A stretch of 23,308 nt of DNA from Ruminococcaceae bacterium UBA3215 (GTDB lineage Bacteria > Bacillota > Clostridia > Oscillospirales > Ruminococcaceae): assembly GCA_002363155.1 (NCBI GenBank), contig DEWH01000013.1:1-23308 (forward strand), given 5' to 3'. Both the position numbers and the translations under genes were made by a program. The notes beneath the pieces were generated by a model. The model was not told where the DNA came from. It worked only from the letters and a program-made list of their open reading frames with translations, and did not search any database. Of this stretch, positions 14,275-22,117 are shown in pieces (position 1 is the stretch's first letter; each line of letters opens with the position of its first letter).

Positions 14275-14952
14275 TCAGCTCCTGCTTTTAAGGTCAGCCT
14301 CGATGTCTTCCGCCCAGCAGCTGTCGATCGCGCTTCCGCACCTCATTGCCATCATCGGTGCTGAGAGAGCTTCAAATACCTTCTTCGTTCCTTTTCCGTC
14401 CGCGCGGTAATTCGCGGCTCTGTCAGCTCCGATGCCGACTTTTGCGGCAACGGACACTGCATCTATATTCGCGCCTATGAACAGAAATTCCCAGCCGTCC
14501 TTTTCCTTGCGCTTTTCGATAAGCTTCTTTACCTTGTCATAGTCATAGCGGCGGCTTGCATTCTCCATACCGTCGGTGGTTATCACGAACATCGTGTGCT
14601 CGGGGATATCCTCGGCGCGCGCATACTTGTGGATATTGCGGATATGCTTCACACTGTCGCCGATCGCATCAAGAAGCGCCGTGCAGCCGCACGGTATGTA
14701 GTCGCTCTCGGTCATTGCCGGTATTTCGGATATGTCGGCGCGGTCATGCACAACGGTACTTTCATCGCTGAACAGGACGGTTGAAACATATACCTTTCCC
14801 TGCTCCTTCTTCTGCTTTGCTATCATGGAATTGAAACCGCCTATCGTATCCGCTTCAAGTCCGCTCATTGAACCGCTCTTGTCAAGAATGAACACAAGCT
14901 CTGTGATCCCGTTCGATACCTTTTTAACTTCCTTTTCAACTGCCTTTTTCAT
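14275..14952 (-). CDS. Von Willebrand factor A (vWA) domain protein
   Basis: A 225-residue soluble protein, almost entirely one vWA domain. The metal-ion-dependent adhesion site is complete: DKSGS with D24, S26 and S28, T91 in CGCTALLDA, and D127 in VITTDGMEN. There is no signal peptide or membrane segment, so it is cytoplasmic, like TerY-type and other stand-alone vWA proteins that act as metal-dependent binding partners in multiprotein complexes. The partner is unknown; no AAA ATPase or tellurite-resistance gene is nearby. AGGAGGG precedes the ATG by 8 nt, within an inverted repeat that could hide it (14956-15035). It follows the signalling operon after 125 nt but probably has its own promoter (extended -10 TGGTATTAT at about 15010-15018). 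Confidence 0.88.
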   Translation of the reverse strand: MKKAVEKEVKKVSNGITELVFILDKSGSMSGLEADTIGGFNSMIAKQKKEQGKVYVSTVLFSDESTVVHDRADISEIPAMTESDYIPCGCTALLDAIGDSVKHIRNIHKYARAEDIPEHTMFVITTDGMENASRRYDYDKVKKLIEKRKEKDGWEFLFIGANIDAVSVAAKVGIGADRAANYRADGKGTKKVFEALSAPMMAMRCGSAIDSCWAEDIEADLKSRS

Positions 14953-14955
14953 AAT

Positions 14956-15035
14956 AAAACCCTCCTGTGAATGTGTTACGGTGAAGCCCTTTGCTTACCC
15001 TGTAACTGTATAATACCACATTCACGGGAGGTTTT
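14956..15035. promoter_or_regulatory. Inverted repeat spanning promoter and ribosome binding site of the vWA gene
   Basis: Left arm 14956-14975 and right arm 15017-15035 are near-perfect inverted copies (about 18 of 20 bases, one indel). They flank about 41 bp that contain the candidate -10 TATTAT on the minus strand. The left arm contains the vWA Shine-Dalgarno sequence, so the right arm carries the matching CCTCCC. The pair could fold in RNA to hide the ribosome site or serve as recombination arms. A separate GTCGC/GCGAC hairpin lies at 15037-15053. Confidence 0.6.
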
Positions 15036-15077
15036 GGTCGCTTTTTTTGCGACATATTTTCCGGCTCACGCCGAATA

Positions 15078-15935
15078 TCATCTGAACTCAAAGAACTCCT
15101 CAAGCCTTGTGAGAAGCGCCTTGCGGTCGAATGTCTTGAGCAGATAGCCCTCCGGGTTGAGCTTCAGTATCTCAAGAACGCTGTCCCGCTCGCTGTTTCC
15201 GGTAAGGAAGAATACCGGGATATTCTGGGTCTGTGAGTCGTTTTTCAGCATCGCGTAGATCTGTGCGCCGGAGCATACCGGCATCTTGTAGTCCAGCAGT
15301 ATCAGATCAACATCGTTTTTCGCAAGCCACATTATCGCCTGCAGTCCGGAACTTGCAACTCCCACTTCATATCCGTCCTTTAGCCAGTTCCTTATGATGC
15401 GAAGATACGACGCGTCATCGTCAACAAGCAGTATCTTTCTCTTTCTGACAGCAGCCATATCCGCTGTATGCTTGCGCTTCTGCTGAAGTGCAGCTGCCGA
15501 TGCCCTGCTCTCTTCCCTGATCTGCTCACGGACTTCTTCAATGCTCTTCTCTCCGCCGTTCATATACTCGACAACGGTATTCATGAAAAGATCCATATTC
15601 ATCGGGCGATCAAAGAACTGAAGCACAAAGTCCTCGGAGATGTAGCGCATAGCCGTTTCGTAGTCCTTGCGTTTTCCGATGATCACGAGCATCTTGTTCG
15701 ACTCGTACATCTTGTCATTCAGATAAGACAGCATATTCTGCAGAGAAGCTGTCATCGCTGCCATTCTCTCATCGAGATAAAGCACGATAAGACCGGCTCG
15801 GTCAATGTTGCTGCCGATCTCGGCGATCCTCGCCGCGACCTGGTATGCGCCGATCTCCACCGCAAGAAGCTTCTGCTCCATTGCCTTGACCGCAAAGCTC
15901 TCCGACGCGCTTATTATCATTATGTTCTTGAGCAT
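15078..15935 (-). CDS. Double-receiver response regulator without effector domain
   Basis: A 285-residue cytoplasmic protein. The C-terminal receiver (about 166-285) has the acidic pocket D172-D174 (LLVDDDASY), phosphoacceptor D215 (LLDYKMP) and K267, although the usual K-P is K-T. The N-terminal half (about 1-125) has the same alternating pattern but lacks the acidic pair (ISASES) and has FDRP in place of KP. An aspartate is present in VLYLDERM (D55), so this looks like a pseudo-receiver. A charged linker (130-160) joins the halves. No DNA-binding or enzymatic domain is seen. It is the last gene of the five-gene signalling operon, 21 nt after the receiver-Hpt gene. GAAGG lies 11 nt before the ATG. 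It probably acts as a phosphate sink or protein-interaction partner (inference). Confidence 0.85.
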   Translation of the reverse strand: MLKNIMIISASESFAVKAMEQKLLAVEIGAYQVAARIAEIGSNIDRAGLIVLYLDERMAAMTASLQNMLSYLNDKMYESNKMLVIIGKRKDYETAMRYISEDFVLQFFDRPMNMDLFMNTVVEYMNGGEKSIEEVREQIREESRASAAALQQKRKHTADMAAVRKRKILLVDDDASYLRIIRNWLKDGYEVGVASSGLQAIMWLAKNDVDLILLDYKMPVCSGAQIYAMLKNDSQTQNIPVFFLTGNSERDSVLEILKLNPEGYLLKTFDRKALLTRLEEFFEFR

Positions 15936-15956
15936 TTTCCCGTTTCCTTCCTTCTG

Positions 15957-16988
15957 TCAGTTTTCAGCAAAATATTTCTGTGCCGCTGTGCGTATCCCGC
16001 TCCAGTCAAGCCCCATGAACGCCTCATCTATCTCATCGAACAGAGCCTGTTCGCGCGGTTCAAGCTTATATTCCTTCACCGAAGCTATGACAAGCTCAAC
16101 CGAATCGTAATCCATCTGTTCCGCAAATTCATCAAGGGAGGCAAATGCATCGTCAAGGAAATCCCTGTCCGCGGGAGGCTTTTCCGATTTCCCGCCGGCA
16201 TTTTCATTCAGCGCCGAAAGCTTCTGTCTGCATTCCCTGTACATTTCCAGCAGCCGCCCTGTTTCAGCTTCGATCTTTTCCATATCACCGCTGACGCCTG
16301 CCGCTTCAAGCTGACGCGCAAGCTCCGACAGCTCCGCAAACCCGATTATCCTTGCCGAGCTTTTGAGGGCATGGACTTTTATCGTGTAATTGTTTATATC
16401 GCCGGTATCATAGTAGCCTTCGATCTCGTCCGCGCTTTTATCCGCTGACCTTACAAACACTTCAAGCGCTCCTATGTAATCCTCCGGCGTACCGCAGTTC
16501 TTAAGTCCTTCCTCCGCCGACAGTCCCGGCACATCATTCAGCCAGCCCGGAAGCGCGCCCGCGGTACTTCCGCATTCCTCCGCGGAAGCCGTGGATCTGA
16601 TCTCGCGGCGTTTTTCTTCCGGAAGATACAGCAAAAGCGCAGCATGCAGAATATCAAAATCCACCGGCTTTTCGATGTAATTCACAAATCCATGTTCAGC
16701 AAAAAACTCGCTGTCGGAAGCGGAATCCGATGTTCCGAGCGCTATCGCGGGAGTTCTTCCGTTGAGTTCAGCGTCTTTCCGGCGTATCTCGCGGAGAGTA
16801 TGAACACCGTCCGCGCCCGGCATAAAATAATCTATCAGCATAAGATCAAACCGCTTTTCGCCGGCAAGCCTTACCCCGCTCTCGCAGCAATCAGCAAGAT
16901 GCGGCTGTGCGCCGAGCTTTTTCAGCAGTCCGGAGAGAAACTTTCCCTCAACTCTGCTGTCGTCTGTGATAAGGATATCAATGCTCAT
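15957..16988 (-). CDS. Receiver-Hpt phosphotransfer protein
   Basis: A 343-residue cytoplasmic phosphorelay protein. The N-terminal receiver (about 1-122) has acidic residues D9-D10, phosphoacceptor D53 (LIDYFMP) and K107 (EKP). After a linker, an Hpt domain (about 145-250) carries the phosphorylatable H206 in VHALKSSARIIG. A further acidic C-terminal region of about 90 residues (from 255 on) is not recognised. It is the only clear intact Hpt in the operon, so it is the likely bridge between the hybrid kinase upstream and the receiver domains of its neighbours (inference). It starts 11 nt after the HD-GYP gene's stop, with AAGGG before the ATG, and is followed by the double-receiver gene. Confidence 0.88.
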   Translation of the reverse strand: MSIDILITDDSRVEGKFLSGLLKKLGAQPHLADCCESGVRLAGEKRFDLMLIDYFMPGADGVHTLREIRRKDAELNGRTPAIALGTSDSASDSEFFAEHGFVNYIEKPVDFDILHAALLLYLPEEKRREIRSTASAEECGSTAGALPGWLNDVPGLSAEEGLKNCGTPEDYIGALEVFVRSADKSADEIEGYYDTGDINNYTIKVHALKSSARIIGFAELSELARQLEAAGVSGDMEKIEAETGRLLEMYRECRQKLSALNENAGGKSEKPPADRDFLDDAFASLDEFAEQMDYDSVELVIASVKEYKLEPREQALFDEIDEAFMGLDWSGIRTAAQKYFAEN

Positions 16989-16999
16989 TCCGTTTCCCT

Positions 17000-19729
17000 T
17001 CAGCCATGCAGTTCATAATTCTTATCTTCGTCGATTATCCGCACCATTGCGTCCGCGATAACCGGGTCAAACTGGGTTCCTTTGCAGCGGATTATCTCCG
17101 CCCGCACTTCCGCCTGCGGTCTGAGTGCCTGATACGGGCGGCGGGAGGTCATTGCATCGTAAGAATCGGCAACGCAGATAATTCGTGCGTTTTCGGGTAT
17201 GTCTGTGCCGGAAAGCCCGTCGGGATAGCCCTTTCCGTCGTAATGCTCATGATGCCAGCGGGCGGATCTTGCCGCTTCCGGCATCTCCGTTATCACGTTC
17301 AGTATCTCGTAGCCGGTGACGGTATGCGTCTTTATCTCGGCATACTCCTCATCGGTAAGTCTGCCGGGCTTGTTGATGATCTCCTCGTGAACGCCGATCT
17401 TGCCGACGTCATGCAGCAGACCTTCCATAAACAGATCGTCCTGCTCCGCCTTTGATTTGCCGAGCTTTCTGCCTATCATTGCCGAATACTTTGCCACGCG
17501 CTGGGAGTGGTCATTGGTGTACTTGTCCTTCGCATCTACGGCTTTTGACAGTGCAAGCATAACCTCGCGGGAAAGATGCCCTATCTTCTCTGTCCGCCGT
17601 CTTATCTCATGGCGCAGATGCTTTTGCAGCACGGAAAGTTCGATCATACGGTCGGCTCTCTGCAAAAGCACCTCCGGAACAAAAGGCTTGCGGATAAAAT
17701 CGGTGCCGCCGCTCCGGAATCCGTTCAGCACAGCCTCGCCGCTGTCGTCCGCTGTCATGAATACTACCGGGATATCCGCCGTCTCTTCTATCGAAGAAAT
17801 GGCTCTTATGACATCGCAGCCGTTCATACCGGGCAGACTCAGATCCAGCAATATAAGCGACGGGAAATCCTCCTGTGCGCGGATAATGCCCTTCTCGCCG
17901 GAATCAACGCATTCCACCCGGTAGGTGCCGGAAAGAATGTCCGTTATCTGTCCGCACAGGGTCTCATCGCCGTCGATAACAAGTATCAGCGGACGCGAGT
18001 CGGCCTGTATCTCACCTGAAATTTTTTCTGCTTCCGACCCGGTAAGATACAGCGAAGATGCAAGCTCTTTCAGAAGCCTTCTTACCTTGTCCGCGAAAAT
18101 GATATGCTTTACTTTGAGTTCTTCGATGCTTCCTCTTCGGTAAAGCTCCTCCATTGCTGCCGCCTGTCCGGCTATATTATCCGCACCTATGAGCCGCGAA
18201 GAGTCTTTGATCGTGCACAGGCAGGCGCGGTAGTTATAGTAATCCCCCTGCTCGATATAAGATTCGAGTCTCGGAAGAATGCCGGTCATAGCATAGTCAT
18301 TAAGCGTCTCGACAAACATATCCGCATCGGCACGGAAATGATCCCTTGCACCGGAAAGCCGCAGATACGGCAGTTCTTTCTGCAGTATCTTCCACTCTTC
18401 CTCCCAGCCGGAACGGTTGATCTCCTCCTCGTCAACAGGCAGGAATTTCAGCACCGCCGCTTTTATGGTATTCAGAGTGAACGGCTTGGTGAGGTAATCG
18501 GCAAATCCCGCGTCAAGCACTTTCCCGCGCAGCCCGCTTACGGTATTCGCCGTAAGCATCACAACCGGCGTACCGTCGCAGAGATGTTCGGAGCGCATCT
18601 TTTCCACTGCCTGCATTCCGTCCATTACCGGCATCATCTGATCCATGAAAATAAGATCGTACCGGCGGCTGCGGACTCGCTCCACAGCCTTTTCGCCGTC
18701 ACCGGCGGCATCTGTTGAAAATCCCATTCCCCGGAGCATTCTTGCCAGCAGATCGACATTCATATCATTGTCGTCCACTATCAGTATCGTCATATCCTCC
18801 GCGCCGCGTATATGAGCAAGTCTTTCGCTTCCAGCGCCGGATCCGTCTTCGTCACCGGGCTCGCCCTCCGCAATGCTGCGCAAAGTTTCTTCGCTGTTAT
18901 CGGCGTTTATGTAGTGGAACATTCCCTCAAAGAAGTCAAGGAGTCTGTGCGCCGCAAGCTTTGCCTTGCGGGAGTATTCGCGCGTCTGCACCTCGTCGGT
19001 GTCCTCGGCTATAATGTCGTTATAGCCGATTATCGCGTTTATCGGCGTCCTTATCTCGTGGGACATCTGGGACAGAAAGCGGGTCTTTGCCTCGTCAGCG
19101 GCGATAGCTTTCAGCTTTGCCTGTTCCTCCTCCTCACGGGAGCGCCGAAGCTCCGTCATCGTCTTTTCAAGCGCGTAATAATCCGGCGTCTCATGTGAAA
19201 GGAAAACGATGAAAACAGCCATAGCTGACGCAAAATATACCATAAGATAGCCCCTGAACACGGTGAGCTGGAGCATAACGCAGACAAGTATCGCTGCTGC
19301 CGCACCCAGCATCGCAAATAATTTTATCCTTTTGAGAGACTTGCTGTAAATAATAGTGATCGACAAAGCGTAAATGATATAATAGCCGGGGATAAGGTAG
19401 GAAAACAGCTCAAACAAAGGGCCCTCCGTATAGTTCCAGTCCTTGTCCACCCAAAGTATATTTCCTGTGATAAGGTTCTGCAGGAAGAATATAAGGCTCG
19501 CCGCAAGTATAAGCTGATTTATCGTTGTAAGCACGCGTCTTGCCGTATTTTCGGCTTTATAGTCAACATAGAAATAAACATACTGCACAAATGAGAAAGC
19601 CGAACATATACACGCCATGTGATCTATCATATTCAGCATTATCAAAAAACCGGGTGAGCTTATACGATTGTTTGTCATTTGTACGAGCAGGATATCAAGC
19701 GCGTCCGTCACAAGCACAAACAGCACCAT
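17000..19729 (-). CDS. Membrane H-box/receiver/HD-GYP cyclic-di-GMP phosphodiesterase
   Basis: A 909-residue multidomain protein. Residues 1-180 hold about five membrane segments. An H-box, SHEIRTPINAIIGYN (H224), follows, but no HATPase domain: the chain goes directly to receiver 1 (about 313-430; DD319-320, D363, K415). Next is an Hpt-like stretch (about 448-550) with Cys505 in place of the His, then receiver 2 (about 580-695; D629, K681). The C-terminal HD-GYP domain (about 715-900) has H741, HD773-774, H802, HH826-827 and GYP834-836, and should hydrolyse cyclic di-GMP. The ATG at 19729 is the first standard start, but it probably truncates the protein. Upstream codons stay open to a CTG at 19843 that has GGAG 9 nt before it, adding 38 residues with another membrane helix (AAFPFLLILFVFITV). 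Confidence 0.92.
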   Translation of the reverse strand: MVLFVLVTDALDILLVQMTNNRISSPGFLIMLNMIDHMACICSAFSFVQYVYFYVDYKAENTARRVLTTINQLILAASLIFFLQNLITGNILWVDKDWNYTEGPLFELFSYLIPGYYIIYALSITIIYSKSLKRIKLFAMLGAAAAILVCVMLQLTVFRGYLMVYFASAMAVFIVFLSHETPDYYALEKTMTELRRSREEEEQAKLKAIAADEAKTRFLSQMSHEIRTPINAIIGYNDIIAEDTDEVQTREYSRKAKLAAHRLLDFFEGMFHYINADNSEETLRSIAEGEPGDEDGSGAGSERLAHIRGAEDMTILIVDDNDMNVDLLARMLRGMGFSTDAAGDGEKAVERVRSRRYDLIFMDQMMPVMDGMQAVEKMRSEHLCDGTPVVMLTANTVSGLRGKVLDAGFADYLTKPFTLNTIKAAVLKFLPVDEEEINRSGWEEEWKILQKELPYLRLSGARDHFRADADMFVETLNDYAMTGILPRLESYIEQGDYYNYRACLCTIKDSSRLIGADNIAGQAAAMEELYRRGSIEELKVKHIIFADKVRRLLKELASSLYLTGSEAEKISGEIQADSRPLILVIDGDETLCGQITDILSGTYRVECVDSGEKGIIRAQEDFPSLILLDLSLPGMNGCDVIRAISSIEETADIPVVFMTADDSGEAVLNGFRSGGTDFIRKPFVPEVLLQRADRMIELSVLQKHLRHEIRRRTEKIGHLSREVMLALSKAVDAKDKYTNDHSQRVAKYSAMIGRKLGKSKAEQDDLFMEGLLHDVGKIGVHEEIINKPGRLTDEEYAEIKTHTVTGYEILNVITEMPEAARSARWHHEHYDGKGYPDGLSGTDIPENARIICVADSYDAMTSRRPYQALRPQAEVRAEIIRCKGTQFDPVIADAMVRIIDEDKNYELHG

Positions 19730-19870
19730 ATTCCGGAAATATTTGTCCTGCTTTTTTCGCTCACGGTAACGGACAGTTATAAATACGAAAAGTATCAGCA
19801 GAAACGGGAATGCCGCTTCCTCAAATATTACATTGTAATTCAGACGGCATCACTCCTTTCCCGCATTCCG

Positions 19871-22117
19871 TCAATGTTTTCCCGAAGTCCTGTCCATAAG
19901 CAGACGCACCGCGTCATAAAGCCGCTCATCGTCTCTGATATACATATCGAGACCGGATATCATTCCATTCTCTCCTCCGGAGCGCTTTTCCGGCTTTTCA
20001 CCGTTCTCCTGCCGAACCGTGACCTTGTTCTCCGGCAGATATCTGAACAGCGTTCTTTCAAGTTCGCCTGCATCTATCGGCTTCGACAGGTAATCCTCAA
20101 ATCCCTCTTTCATGTAGCTGTCTCTTGCGCCGGAAACGACATTCGCGGTCAGCACTATACAGGGCTTTTCACAGCAGATGCTGTTCTTGTCCTCCCGCAG
20201 CTTCCGCAGCATCTCGACTCCGCTCATTCCGGGCATTCTGTCATCAATGAAGATGACATCGTACTCATGATTTGCGGCAAGAGCAAGCCCCTCCTTTGCG
20301 CTGAGCGCGGTGTCCACCGTTATTCCGGTAGGTTTAAGAAGACCTGCCGCAACCGTCAGGTTCATCTCGATATCGTCAACTATCAGTATCCGTGCAGCCG
20401 GCGCGAAGACATGGGTGCTTTCCTCGCTTTTCTTCTCAGCCGCCCGCTCAAAGCCGGACTCATAGCTTCCCATTTCCTGCCGGCTCCTTATCTCCTGAAG
20501 CACCTCGAATGAGAACACCGAGCCTTTACCGTATTCGCTCTCTGCCTCTATCCTCGAATCCATCATTGCAAGCAGATTCTTCACAATGCTCATTCCGAGT
20601 CCGGTTCCCTCCACCGAGCGGTTACGCGTAAGGTCAACGCGCTCGAAAGGCTGGAACAGGCGCTCAATATCCTCCGGCTTTATTCCGATACCGGTATCCT
20701 TTACGGATACCCGAAGCTTTATGTGGGTGTCGTCCGTCTGTGTAAATGTGACAGTGAGCGTCACGCTCCCGGCATTGGTGTATTTGACCGCGTTAGTAAG
20801 GATATTAAGCACGCACTGCTTGATACGGATATTGTCGCCGTAAAGCACTGACGGGATCCGTTCATCAGCCCTTACGATAAGATCAAGTCCTTTCTGCTCC
20901 GCTCTCGGCTTCACCATTGTCACAAGATCATATATCATCAGCGAAACATCGTATTCCACCGGCACGAGCTTCATCTTTCCGGACTCGATCTTGGAAAAGT
21001 CCAGGATATCGTTGATTATCGACATCAGCGTGTTTCCGGCATTTCTTATATTAAGAGCGTACTTCCGCAGTCCCGGATCCCTGTATTCGCGCAGTATCAG
21101 CTCGTCCATACCGAGAATGGCATTTATAGGCGTTCGTATCTCATGGGACATACTTGCAAGGAATTCGCTCTTTGCGCGGGAAGCTTCCTCCGCGACCTGC
21201 TTTCCCTTCACGAGTTCTTCGTTCTCCCGCAGTTTTCTTGAGTTGAGCATAAGATAGATAAGCCCCACTATAAACAGCACTGTCAGCAGCATGAACACGT
21301 TAGTTACAAGGCTTGTTATGTCGTTGGCTCCGGCTGCTCCGACAGCTTCCGGTACAAATCCGATAAGATAGTAGTCCGTGCCGGAAACAGCCGATGCAAA
21401 AACAAAATACTTGCCGCCGTGAATATCGACCTGTTTTGAAACTGCGCCGCTGTTCTCAAGCTGTACGGCAAGATCTGTAAAAAGAGCCGTTCTTTCGCCG
21501 CCGAGGAACTCGCCGGTCTCTGCCGGATCTCCGTCCGCAAACGGCACTATGACTTCGTTGCTGCCGGATATCACCGCCGCTCTGCCCTGCCCGCCGTAGC
21601 AATGCACGCCAAAACGCCCTTGCAGCATCGGCACCGGATACAGCTCGTACAGCACATACCTTATATTGTCGCCGTTGAATACCGGATAGCAGAAGATAAG
21701 CCCCTTTTCCGGGTGATATCCTTTGGAACCGTTTCCGCGGAAAGCGTCCTGTACCGCCGGGAAATCCTCCGCAGAGACCGGCATGCCAAACACAGCGGTG
21801 CCGTCAGCCGCGGTAAGTCCGAGTGACATACCTCCCTGGGTACGGTTGAAAATCCCCATTATCGTCAGCACTATTTCTTCTTCCTGGTTTTCAAGAGCAC
21901 CCGCACGGGACCGGAGAGATGCGGTCACAGAACCGAATGAAGCGGAAGCGTTCTCCGCGATTATCTCCGCCTGACGCGCCACCTGACCCTCCGAAAACTC
22001 ATACATCAGCTCATTCAGACGGATATTCAGCATTATCCCGACAAATATCAGCACTATGATAAATGCAATATTGATCGCCGAGCGGGGATTCGCTGCTATT
22101 TCTCTGATCTTATTCAA
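19871..22117 (-). CDS. Hybrid sensor histidine kinase
   Basis: A 748-residue membrane kinase. Numbered from the TTG at 22117, a first membrane helix spans about 14-31, an extracytoplasmic sensor region of about 235 residues (Cache-like by layout) follows, and a second helix spans about 270-292. The kinase core is complete: SHEIRTP with phosphoacceptor H325, NILTNAVKYT (N box, near 440), DTGIGI (near 474) and GTGLGMSI (near 503). A C-terminal receiver has the acidic pair near 580, D625 (FIDDRMPGM) and K679. The last 50 residues resemble the start of an Hpt but lack its helix. TTG at 22117 is chosen because GGGGGTGGAG lies just upstream and overlap with the BMP gene is 8 nt; ATG at 22138 is the alternative. 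The overlap suggests coupled translation with the BMP protein, the probable ligand-binding partner. Confidence 0.93.
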   Translation of the reverse strand: MNKIREIAANPRSAINIAFIIVLIFVGIMLNIRLNELMYEFSEGQVARQAEIIAENASASFGSVTASLRSRAGALENQEEEIVLTIMGIFNRTQGGMSLGLTAADGTAVFGMPVSAEDFPAVQDAFRGNGSKGYHPEKGLIFCYPVFNGDNIRYVLYELYPVPMLQGRFGVHCYGGQGRAAVISGSNEVIVPFADGDPAETGEFLGGERTALFTDLAVQLENSGAVSKQVDIHGGKYFVFASAVSGTDYYLIGFVPEAVGAAGANDITSLVTNVFMLLTVLFIVGLIYLMLNSRKLRENEELVKGKQVAEEASRAKSEFLASMSHEIRTPINAILGMDELILREYRDPGLRKYALNIRNAGNTLMSIINDILDFSKIESGKMKLVPVEYDVSLMIYDLVTMVKPRAEQKGLDLIVRADERIPSVLYGDNIRIKQCVLNILTNAVKYTNAGSVTLTVTFTQTDDTHIKLRVSVKDTGIGIKPEDIERLFQPFERVDLTRNRSVEGTGLGMSIVKNLLAMMDSRIEAESEYGKGSVFSFEVLQEIRSRQEMGSYESGFERAAEKKSEESTHVFAPAARILIVDDIEMNLTVAAGLLKPTGITVDTALSAKEGLALAANHEYDVIFIDDRMPGMSGVEMLRKLREDKNSICCEKPCIVLTANVVSGARDSYMKEGFEDYLSKPIDAGELERTLFRYLPENKVTVRQENGEKPEKRSGGENGMISGLDMYIRDDERLYDAVRLLMDRTSGKH

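Noticed and set aside
15037..15053. Terminator of the signalling operon
   Set aside because: GTCGC/GCGAC has only a 5-bp stem and, on the minus strand, no T-run follows; it may be incidental.
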